64,000 nucleotides of DNA. It comes from Chloroflexota bacterium. GTDB lineage: Bacteria > Chloroflexota > FW602-bin22 > JACPRP01. The position numbers and the translations under genes were made by a program. Of this stretch, positions 24,221-30,653 are shown piece by piece. The stretch spans positions 62,001 through 126,000 of the forward strand of contig JACQUC010000185.1 in the NCBI GenBank assembly GCA_016210495.1, in the 5' to 3' direction. The stretch's first letter is position 1, and every line of letters starts with the position of its first letter. Under the pieces are notes generated by a model that was not told the origin of the DNA, made no database searches, and was given only the letters and a program-made list of their open reading frames with translations.

Positions 24221-25630
24221 ATGAGGATGGTGACCGCCAAGGCAGCCGGGCTGTTGACGCAAACCGCGGGTTTGCCGCGAATACCGCAAACAACGGACAA
24301 GCCCATCATAGCTTCGCTTACCGGTCTGCGTTTCTTCGCCGCAATGGCCGTGGTTCTGTATCATTACTCCTGGCTTATCCCTTACCCGCCTGCCATCTTT
24401 GCATTCGTTCGGCAAGGCTGGGCTGGAGTGGGGCTTTTCTTTGTTCTCAGCGGGTTCGTCATCACCTACAACTACGCCGACTGGTTCGCGACAGACACGG
24501 CCTCCTACTGGACATTTCTGCGCGCCCGCTTTGCTAGGGTCGTCCCTCTCCACGTAGTTGCGCTGGCGCTGGCAACGCCGATAAGCTTGTATGCCATGTA
24601 TTTGCACAGCATCTCCTTCAACTGGACGACGGCGCTCTCCTGGTTGACCAACCTGTTCCTCCTCGAAGCCTACGTGCCCATCACGCAGTTCAAAGTGTGG
24701 AACGCGCCCGCCTGGAGTATCTCCGTCGAGTTCTTCTACTACCTGACATTTCCGTTCATCGCCAGGCGGCTGTTCGTCCGGTTCGACAGCGAGCGTTCGC
24801 TCGAATTCCTGGGGCTGGGTGTCATTGTCACCGGCGCTTTGTTTATTGGACCAGTGTCCTACTTCTTGACTTCCATCCTTGGCCAGTTTCCACCAGAACT
24901 GGGTGTGGAGCCCGGCTATGCATTGCACCGCTTTCCGCCTGTCCGGATGGGGGAATTCCTGCTGGGCTGCACTCTTGCCCTGGCCTTTCTTAGAGCGAGG
25001 AGCCTCAAAGAGCGCGGGCTGATGAGCGCCTTGCGCAGAAATCGCGCCGTGCGAGAGATGATGGTGGCCTTCGCCGTTGGGCTGTTCGGCCTGGTCTCAC
25101 TCACCAGTCAGAACGCGGAGTATACGAGTGAGTCCAACATGATCTACATGGTCACCGCCGCAATGCTCATTGGCGCGCTGGCAAGCGGCCCAACACTCCT
25201 TTCGCCGATTCTGGAGCATCGAGCTGTCGTACTACTCGGCAATGCCAGCTACTCCCTGTACATGATTCACTGGATTCCCGTTGCCGCTACAGCGCTATTG
25301 GTGGGCGCGCGCCCCTCACCGGCCATTGACCCCTACTGGAGCGCGATAGCGGGCGCCAATGCGCCCGGAATGCTGGCCGTGGCGCTGCTATTGGTGTCAA
25401 CTGTCTTGATCTCGATCGCCTGCTACAGGCTCGTCGAGTCCCCTGCACGGCGGTTGCTGCGGCCCAAGTCGCGGCCACGGCAGCCCGCGTGCGGAGCCGG
25501 CCGTATCGATGGCAGCCAAAGTGGTGCTGCTTTCTTTGGATCCGGTGACCACGCCAAAGACCCATCTGCCTCCGCGGACGGCACACTAGAGGAGTTAACG
25601 TGTTGGTGCAGACGCTTTTGCCAGCCATAA
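24221..25630 (+). CDS. Acyltransferase family 3 (OafA-like) membrane protein
   Basis: A 469-residue protein with about ten transmembrane helices. It has the family N-terminus SLTGLRFFAAMAVVLYHYSW (with the conserved His) followed by GVGLFFVLSGFVITY. The mid-region AWSISVEFFYYLTFPF and the C-terminal NASYSLYMIHWIPV are also family marks. Such enzymes move acetyl or other acyl groups across the membrane onto surface glycans. Start ATG is at 24221 or 24227. The C-terminal ~60 residues are hydrophilic. It overlaps the next gene by 31 bases, so the two are likely co-translated. Confidence 0.92.
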   Translation: MRMVTAKAAGLLTQTAGLPRIPQTTDKPIIASLTGLRFFAAMAVVLYHYSWLIPYPPAIFAFVRQGWAGVGLFFVLSGFVITYNYADWFATDTASYWTFLRARFARVVPLHVVALALATPISLYAMYLHSISFNWTTALSWLTNLFLLEAYVPITQFKVWNAPAWSISVEFFYYLTFPFIARRLFVRFDSERSLEFLGLGVIVTGALFIGPVSYFLTSILGQFPPELGVEPGYALHRFPPVRMGEFLLGCTLALAFLRARSLKERGLMSALRRNRAVREMMVAFAVGLFGLVSLTSQNAEYTSESNMIYMVTAAMLIGALASGPTLLSPILEHRAVVLLGNASYSLYMIHWIPVAATALLVGARPSPAIDPYWSAIAGANAPGMLAVALLLVSTVLISIACYRLVESPARRLLRPKSRPRQPACGAGRIDGSQSGAAFFGSGDHAKDPSASADGTLEELTCWCRRFCQP

Positions 25631-26943
25631 GCGTGAGAAGAATCGTGCTCAGGAATTCCCTGCGGGCACTGGTTATCTCCACCCTGATCATCGCCTGGTT
25701 TGTGGCCATCGCATTCATTCGCTTCGTCGATGGAGACTTCCGATGGATAGGCTACGATTTCACGCTGTACCGCTCGCAATCGGCCATTCTGCTGGATGGT
25801 CTCGCGGAGCAAATATACGACGTAGAGCTAATCGACAGGTACCAGCAGATGCTGGCCGTCTTCACGAGCCAGCCTGATAAGACGCTGGTAACTGGGACCG
25901 TGCCCTACTTGCCGCTTTATGCCTGGCTTTTCACCCCCTTCGCCGCGACGCCGCCCCTCGTCGGGTTCGCTCTGTGGACTGCGCTCAATCTCCTCGGTGC
26001 TGTGTACCTCGCCGTGCGGGCATCCTGGCTGTTCGCCCCAATAGAGCGAGTCTGGGTGGCATCTCTCATCCTGCTTTCTTTTCCGTTTGTGTACTCGCTC
26101 ACGCTCGGTCAACCGACGATCCTGCTCGGTTGCGCGATGGCCGAGTGTTACATTGCGCTACGCTCAGGCAAGGAGCTCCGCGCAGGTCTTTGGCTCGCGT
26201 GCCTGATCTTAAAGCCCCAACTGGCGATGCTGCTTGGCCTGCTGCTGTTGTGGAAACGGCGCTGGACGGCCGTAGCCGGGGCTGCCGTGGGCGTGGTCGC
26301 GGTCCTGATCATCTCCGTGCTGACCGTGGGACTATCAGCCTTGCTGAGCTACCAGCAATCGCTGATACACGATGCATCCGGGGGCTTTGCCGGCGTTGGC
26401 ACCAACGTCAACCCCCTGGACATGGTCAACTGGCGCTCGTTGATTCTCGCTTTTGTGCCTCAGATCGACGACACGGCCGGACTATTGCTGACCCTGCTGC
26501 TGGGGCTGGCGACATCGGCAGTGATCGCCCTGGTGTGGCGAGGTCCGTGGAACCCGGATGAGCGAGATTTCCCCTCGAAGATGGCCTTGCTTTTGCTGGG
26601 GACTGTCCTGGTGAGCTACCATATTCACGGACACGGCGCCGTGATACTTGCCGTGCCCCTGGCGGCAATGCTGGTGAACACAAGGCATCTAGCGCTAACT
26701 CGCACGTCGGTTGTCGCGGGGGTTGTCCTACCGTCCGTTTTCTTCATACTGGCGCTATTTGCCCCCGCGCTGGGTCTCGGCTTCCTGAGCGAGCCAACGC
26801 GCATTGCTTCCAGAGTACTCACGCTGGCGATGCTGGGTGGGATTGTTGGTTTGTTAGCCGAGCTACGACTCGGTAGGGCACCGGTGCGGTGCCGAGGGAG
26901 CAGGCACGGTCTGTCGGCGCTCTGCTCTAGCAACCACGCTTAG
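25600..26943 (+). CDS. DUF2029/GT87-like integral membrane mannosyltransferase
   Basis: A 447-residue polytopic protein with the pattern of GT87 polyprenol-phosphate-dependent transferases: a first helix, then DFTLYRSQSAILLDG in the luminal loop, SLTLGQPTILL, a KPQLAML motif and a HGHGAVILAVPLAAML segment. GTG at 25600 follows GAGGAG. The last ~25 residues (from LRLGRAPVRCRGS) are encoded by a palindromic repeat and are unlikely to be functional. It ends 4 bases inside the convergent PIN gene. Probably modifies a surface glycan together with the adjacent acyltransferase. Confidence 0.82.
   Translation: MLVQTLLPAISVRRIVLRNSLRALVISTLIIAWFVAIAFIRFVDGDFRWIGYDFTLYRSQSAILLDGLAEQIYDVELIDRYQQMLAVFTSQPDKTLVTGTVPYLPLYAWLFTPFAATPPLVGFALWTALNLLGAVYLAVRASWLFAPIERVWVASLILLSFPFVYSLTLGQPTILLGCAMAECYIALRSGKELRAGLWLACLILKPQLAMLLGLLLLWKRRWTAVAGAAVGVVAVLIISVLTVGLSALLSYQQSLIHDASGGFAGVGTNVNPLDMVNWRSLILAFVPQIDDTAGLLLTLLLGLATSAVIALVWRGPWNPDERDFPSKMALLLLGTVLVSYHIHGHGAVILAVPLAAMLVNTRHLALTRTSVVAGVVLPSVFFILALFAPALGLGFLSEPTRIASRVLTLAMLGGIVGLLAELRLGRAPVRCRGSRHGLSALCSSNHA
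26869..26896. repeat. Palindrome inside the 3' end of the GT87-like gene
   Basis: GGCACCG-GTG-CGGTGCC (26877-26893), with CTCGG/CCGAG alternatives at the edges, lies within the last codons of the gene. The core resembles the GGCACC/GGTGCC hairpin at 9829-9859. Confidence 0.6.
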
Positions 26944-27419
26944 CAAGCTGACGAACCTCCAGTACGCTGAGAGACATCGCTGACTCCAAGGTATCGCATA
27001 AGCTGTGCCGGCGTGACGATCCGCAAGCCGCAGGCCTTGGCGACGCGTGGTGTGAAATGATCGGGGTTCGAGGAGACGAGCCAGTCGGGGGCAGCGGCAA
27101 TCGCCGCGACCAGGACAGGGACGTCGGCGCGGTGATGCAACAAGGGCAGGAACTTCGCGAGTCCCTGCCTCACATCTTCTTCACTGGGACGTGCGTGTAC
27201 CGTGAGACTGAGTTTGCGCAAGAGCCTGGCGAAATCGCTGCGCTCATTCGTTGGAATGCCTTTCCGCTCCAACGCGCGAGTGACCTCGACCAGCACTACC
27301 TCCGAGGTTTCCGAAAGGATTACCCTGTAGGCGCCAAGGATCAATAGAGCCCTGGCTGCACTCCACGGGGCAACCATTCCTTCGACAAAAACGCCCGAGT
27401 CTAAGAAGACCGTGGTCAC
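26940..27419 (-). CDS. PIN-domain toxin
   Basis: A 159-residue PIN_3-type protein with catalytic acids D7 (VFLDSGVF), a Glu in the SEVVLVEVTRAL helix, the Asp of HRADVPVL and the Asp of SSNPDHF. It is slightly longer than VapC proteins but has the right order of motifs. Its GTG overlaps the stop of the AbrB-type antitoxin gene (GTGA). The C-terminal ~15 residues reach the end of the convergent GT87-like gene. Confidence 0.8.
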   Translation of the reverse strand: MTTVFLDSGVFVEGMVAPWSAARALLILGAYRVILSETSEVVLVEVTRALERKGIPTNERSDFARLLRKLSLTVHARPSEEDVRQGLAKFLPLLHHRADVPVLVAAIAAAPDWLVSSNPDHFTPRVAKACGLRIVTPAQLMRYLGVSDVSQRTGGSSAC

Positions 27420-27748
27420 TGTGCATCAGCCAGCTTCGGGTAGAGATCGCGGAAAGTCTCTTCTTTGTGCTCCTCAATGTCCGCAAGAATGTCCTCGGCA
27501 GTCACGCCGTTGCGACGAAGGCTATCTTGTATGCTTTGGAAGAGCTGATTGAGATGGACATGCTCCGGCACGTACATCAGACTGTCGCCGACGACGATTT
27601 CGAGCAGGTGTGTACCGCGGTTCAGGCGGAGCTTCCGCCGCGCTGCGGCTGAGATAGTGATCTGTCCCTTTGAGCTTACGGTCAAGGTCTGCAAGTGTTC
27701 GCTCTTTGGCGGCGCGGGCGAGGTATCGTGCAATTGCATCGCCTCCAT
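27416..27748 (-). CDS. AbrB/MazE-type antitoxin
   Basis: About 110 residues with a swapped-hairpin AbrB DNA-binding domain, TLTVSSKGQITISAAARRKL then LNRGTHLLEIVV, followed by an acidic helical tail that should embrace the PIN toxin. Start ATG at 27748 is chosen because a palindromic operator and a promoter lie just upstream (27759-27796). ATG at 27739 would also fit, and the frame is open further upstream. It is co-translated with the PIN gene. Confidence 0.82.
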   Translation of the reverse strand: MEAMQLHDTSPAPPKSEHLQTLTVSSKGQITISAAARRKLRLNRGTHLLEIVVGDSLMYVPEHVHLNQLFQSIQDSLRRNGVTAEDILADIEEHKEETFRDLYPKLADAQ

Positions 27749-27758
27749 TACTGCTGTT

Positions 27759-27774
27759 GTAAGACATATCTTAC
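27759..27774. promoter_or_regulatory. Palindromic operator of the AbrB/PIN module
   Basis: GTAAGA-CATA-TCTTAC: a perfect 6-bp inverted repeat with a 4-base centre that covers the -10 of the module's promoter, 11 bases before the ATG. This is where an AbrB-type antitoxin would bind to repress its own operon. Confidence 0.55.
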
Positions 27775-27796
27775 CACGCGGATCATCGAAACGCAA
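27768..27796 (-). promoter_or_regulatory. Promoter of the AbrB/PIN module
   Basis: On the minus strand TTGCGT (27791-27796), 17 bases, TAAGAT (27768-27773). Start near 27761, a leader of about 13 bases. Confidence 0.55.
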
Positions 27797-27876
27797 GATC
27801 GGTTTGCAATCTGCGACAAACATCGTGGACAACTCCAAGTATTCGTACTATTATGTACATAAAAGCTGGGTTGCAC

Positions 27877-28169
27877 ATGCTGGTACGTCGGGTTGGTATT
27901 GCCGAAGCACGGGCCGAGTTCTCGTCCTCGTTGATCGCGTGGCCAATGGTGGGGAATGCGTTGTACTAACATCGCGTGGGAGTCCCAAGGCAGCATTAGT
28001 TCCGCTTGACTACGTAGGCGAGATCGATGATCTTGCTCTCCTTACAGCAGGCGAGTTTGCGCTTCTCGATGCTGTTAGGCTTGTGGAGCGCACGCGTGGC
28101 CGACGCCGGGGCGCCTATCTATCGGATTCTGCCGACGACCTCGCGGCGATTCGCAGAGGAGACGAATAG
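27877..28169 (+). pseudogene. Frame-disrupted Phd/YefM antitoxin gene
   Basis: From ATG 27877 (or in-frame ATG 27853) the sequence encodes MLVRRVGIAEARAEFSS, a good Phd N-terminus. It then shifts frame, and the continuation, VDRVANGGECVVLTSRGSPK then AALVPLDYV, lies in another frame that stays open to TAG at 28167-28169. One missing base near 27926 (in CTCGTCCTCG) would restore a ~97-residue Phd/YefM protein. The toxin that usually follows is absent; a DNA methyltransferase starts at the stop codon instead (TAGTG). It could be a decayed antitoxin, a programmed shift or a sequencing error. Confidence 0.7.
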
Positions 28170-29086
28170 TGGCCGAGGAGTCTGTGGGGAAAAACGAGCC
28201 TGTCGAATATCAGGCGAGCGGAGCGAAAGAGCACGGTACGGATACTGCCGGGCGGAGCACGGCCGGCCAACCGCCGCGCGTCGCCCGCACCACCGGCTAC
28301 AGCGACATCGACCTGAGCCGCTGGAAAGAGTACGACGAGATCCAGACCGGCTCGCTGTGGCTGTTTCCCACGCGCGAGAAGGGCAACGGGCACAGCCTGG
28401 ACTACCACGGCAACTACGTGCCGCAGATAGCCACGCAGACGTTCCTTCGGTACACCAAGCGCTACGAGATCATCCTGGACCTGTTCCTGGGCTCCGGTAC
28501 GTCCGCCATCGAGGCGCTGCGCCTGGGACGGCGCTGCATTGGCTTGGAGCTGAAGCAAGAGCTGGTGGACCACGTCCGGGCGAAGCTGCCTCCTGATGCC
28601 TTGGGCCGCGAGGCTACCGTGCTCCAGGGCGACGCCACAGCCACGGAAACTTTGCAGGCCGTGCGCGCGGCGCTCGCCGCAATGCAGGCCACGGCCGCGC
28701 AGCTTCTCGTCCTGCACCCGCCGTACCACGACATCATCAAGTTCAGCGACCGGCCCGAGGACTTGAGCAACACGCCGTCCGTCGAGGCGTTCCTGGCACG
28801 GTTTGAGGTCGCGGCCCGCAACGGCTACGATCTGCTGGAGCCCGGGCGGTTTGCGGTGCTGATCATCGGCGACAAGTACTCCGCCGGCCAGTTCATCCCG
28901 CTTGGCTTCTACTGTATGCAGCGTATGAACGACGTTGGCTTTACCACCAAGGCGCTAGTCGTCAAGAACATCGAGGGCAACGAGATTGGCAAGGGCAAAA
29001 CCAACAATCTCTGGCGCTACCGGGCACTGGCGGGGGGGTTCTACATCTTTAAGCATGAGTATGTGATGGTGTTTCGGAAGGGGTGA
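28169..29086 (+). CDS. Orphan DNA methyltransferase (N4/N6-amino type)
   Basis: A 305-residue enzyme with SAM motif I DLFLGSGTSAIEAL (from D104) followed by IGLELKQE, and later the catalytic motif IV as HPPY (H183-Y186) within LVLHPPYHDIIKFS. Motif I precedes motif IV, and the first position of the usual (D/S/T)PPY is His. N-terminal ~45 residues are low complexity; the GTG start overlaps the TAG of the broken Phd gene. No restriction endonuclease or specificity gene is next to it. It may methylate DNA in regulation or be the remnant of a modification module. Confidence 0.85.
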   Translation: MAEESVGKNEPVEYQASGAKEHGTDTAGRSTAGQPPRVARTTGYSDIDLSRWKEYDEIQTGSLWLFPTREKGNGHSLDYHGNYVPQIATQTFLRYTKRYEIILDLFLGSGTSAIEALRLGRRCIGLELKQELVDHVRAKLPPDALGREATVLQGDATATETLQAVRAALAAMQATAAQLLVLHPPYHDIIKFSDRPEDLSNTPSVEAFLARFEVAARNGYDLLEPGRFAVLIIGDKYSAGQFIPLGFYCMQRMNDVGFTTKALVVKNIEGNEIGKGKTNNLWRYRALAGGFYIFKHEYVMVFRKG

Positions 29087-29135
29087 GAAGTTACCTTTAT
29101 CTCGTCGTGCCGAATTAGGAGCGCCAATCCACGAT

Positions 29136-29453
29136 CTACCGTATCAGCCACCCATAATCCTGTCTGCAATCAACGATATATTCGACGTGTACCGTCTGGT
29201 CCTTGATCTGATACAAGATCAGATACCATTTCTCCACGAACATCTTGTGATATTTGTTCGGTGGAATGAATTCTGCTGCCAGAAACGGGAAGCGCTCCGG
29301 CATTTCCTGAAGGGAGCGAATAGCGTTCATCAATTCGTTCTTCGCTTTGCGAGCGGCGGAAGGACTTCTTTGCGCCATAAACCGGACGTGGTCCGCCAGC
29401 ATCTGACGGGCACGGTCGGAGATAACAACCCTATTTTGAGGCGCCTTTCCCAC
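29136..29453 (-). CDS. RelE/ParE-type toxin
   Basis: A 105-residue protein of the ParE/RelE fold: ISDRARQMLADHVRFMAQRS helix, an ARKAKNELMNAI helix, then the basic strand region HKMFVEKWYLILYQI and the C-terminal VHVEYIVDCRQDYGW. GTG at 29453 is used because AGGTGGAGC precedes it and it overlaps the antitoxin by 23 bases. Members inhibit gyrase or cleave mRNA on ribosomes; the sequence here does not decide between them. Confidence 0.82.
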   Translation of the reverse strand: MGKAPQNRVVISDRARQMLADHVRFMAQRSPSAARKAKNELMNAIRSLQEMPERFPFLAAEFIPPNKYHKMFVEKWYLILYQIKDQTVHVEYIVDCRQDYGWLIR

Positions 29454-29721
29454 GCTCCACCTCGTAAATAGTGCTATCCAAATAGCTGTCCACTTCTTCA
29501 GTCGTATGTCCCGTGCGGCCGGCCAGGCGGTCTTCCTCAACAGCCAGCAGTTCTTCCCGCAGTTTCAACATTTTCTCGCGGCGGGTAAACGCCTCGATGT
29601 CCATGACCACAAGATCACCCTCACCATTCTTCGTCAGGTATACAGGCTCTCCAGTGGACTTGCACAACGCCGCAATCTCATTGTAATTCTGTCGGATGCT
29701 CGCGGACGGTTTAATGTGCAC
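29431..29721 (-). CDS. Phd/YefM-family antitoxin
   Basis: A 96-residue antitoxin. The N-terminal DNA-binding domain has PSASIRQNYNEIAALCKSTG, then EPVYLTKNGEGDLVVMDIEA, the classic Phd/YefM signature. The C-terminal half is highly charged and helical, ending in ERGKGASK. It lies upstream of, and overlaps, the ParE-type toxin gene. Confidence 0.9.
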   Translation of the reverse strand: MHIKPSASIRQNYNEIAALCKSTGEPVYLTKNGEGDLVVMDIEAFTRREKMLKLREELLAVEEDRLAGRTGHTTEEVDSYLDSTIYEVERGKGASK

Positions 29722-29758
29722 AGTATCATCCCCTTCCTCGTAGTAATATTCTAGCCAT

Positions 29759-29764
29759 ATTATA
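29759..29764 (-). promoter_or_regulatory. -10 box of the Phd/ParE module
   Basis: A perfect TATAAT on the minus strand, about 38 bases before the ATG. A TTGACC further up is 24 bases away, too far for a normal -35, so only the -10 is supported. Confidence 0.45.
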
Positions 29765-29871
29765 GCGCTTTAATGCTATGAAGTCGATGGTCAACCAATA
29801 ATCAGACATGCTTTGGAGCGGCGTCCTGTTTTGTTTGTAGTGGTACCGGGGTGCTACGGCGACAGAGCTTG

Positions 29872-29880
29872 TGCTAGAAT
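29872..29880 (+). promoter_or_regulatory. Extended -10 promoter of the membrane coiled-coil gene
   Basis: TGCTAGAAT (TG at 29872-29873, TAGAAT at 29875-29880). It gives a leader of roughly 100 bases before ATG 29990. Confidence 0.4.
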
Positions 29881-29989
29881 GTTATCGATACCGCTCTGCA
29901 ATCAGCCTTGGTGTGCGGCAACAGATCGAGACTACGTTGCTGGGGAAGTGTGGCATGACTTTGGCTCAAGAGCGTACACGGAGGAGTTG

Positions 29990-30565
29990 ATGGACATCCC
30001 TGTGTGGCTGTTGCTGGTGGCGCTGATCGTCCTGCTTAGCTCGGCGCTCGTCGTCGGCCTCCTGGGACTGCTGGCGTATCAGCTCGTCCTCCGCGCCGGC
30101 CGCGGCTGGCTCAGCCTTCAAGCAATGCTTATGCTGCCCGGCCTGCAACGGGACGTCGCGCAGCTCCGCGTTCAACTGAGCAAGGAGATGCTTGGCACGA
30201 AGAGGGCGCTCTCGACGCTCAACGCCAGTCCCGCGACAAAGGGAGAGCTCGGGATCCTCGTGCGTCGTCTTGAGCGCGTCGCAAACGCCCTGGACGCCCA
30301 GTTACGCCTGCTGCGAGGCGAGCCCAGCGATGAGCTGCTGCACGAGCTTCTTCGTCCGGCACGGGCCCGGGTGGATGAGCTTGCGAGCGCCAGCAGGCGC
30401 ATCCGCAAGGTCGCCTTGGCCGTGCTCGGTGGTGAGACCGACGACAGCTTGCGCCAGATAACCGCGGACGTCGACCGCGAGGTCCTGGCGCTTCAGGCAG
30501 GTGTGGACGAGCTACGGGCGTTGACTTTGAGAGAACTGGATGGTAGGCGGGAAGCCCGGCTCTAG
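29990..30565 (+). CDS. Membrane-anchored coiled-coil protein of unknown function
   Basis: A 191-residue protein. One N-terminal transmembrane helix (VWLLLVALIVLLSSALVVG, near residues 3-30) is followed by a long, mostly helical, Leu/Arg/Ala-rich cytoplasmic part with heptad-like spacing (QLRVQLSKEMLGTKRALSTL and LVRRLERVANALDAQLRLL). ATG at 29990 follows GGAGGAGTTG. There are no catalytic motifs. The architecture recalls small membrane scaffolds or MCP-like rods without a signalling domain. It stands alone between the Phd/ParE module and the SBBP gene. I do not recognise the family. Confidence 0.65.
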   Translation: MDIPVWLLLVALIVLLSSALVVGLLGLLAYQLVLRAGRGWLSLQAMLMLPGLQRDVAQLRVQLSKEMLGTKRALSTLNASPATKGELGILVRRLERVANALDAQLRLLRGEPSDELLHELLRPARARVDELASASRRIRKVALAVLGGETDDSLRQITADVDREVLALQAGVDELRALTLRELDGRREARL

Positions 30566-30653
30566 TGCGCAATCGGGCGGTTTTCCAGAGGCATCCACGG
30601 TCAAAATATCACCTCGCCCCGGCCTATGAGCGGGACAATGCCTGTTCCTCCCT

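Noticed and set aside
29740..29790. TTGACC as -35 for the Phd/ParE promoter
   Set aside because: It is 24 bases from TATAAT, outside the range for sigma70-type promoters, and no MerR-like gene is involved.
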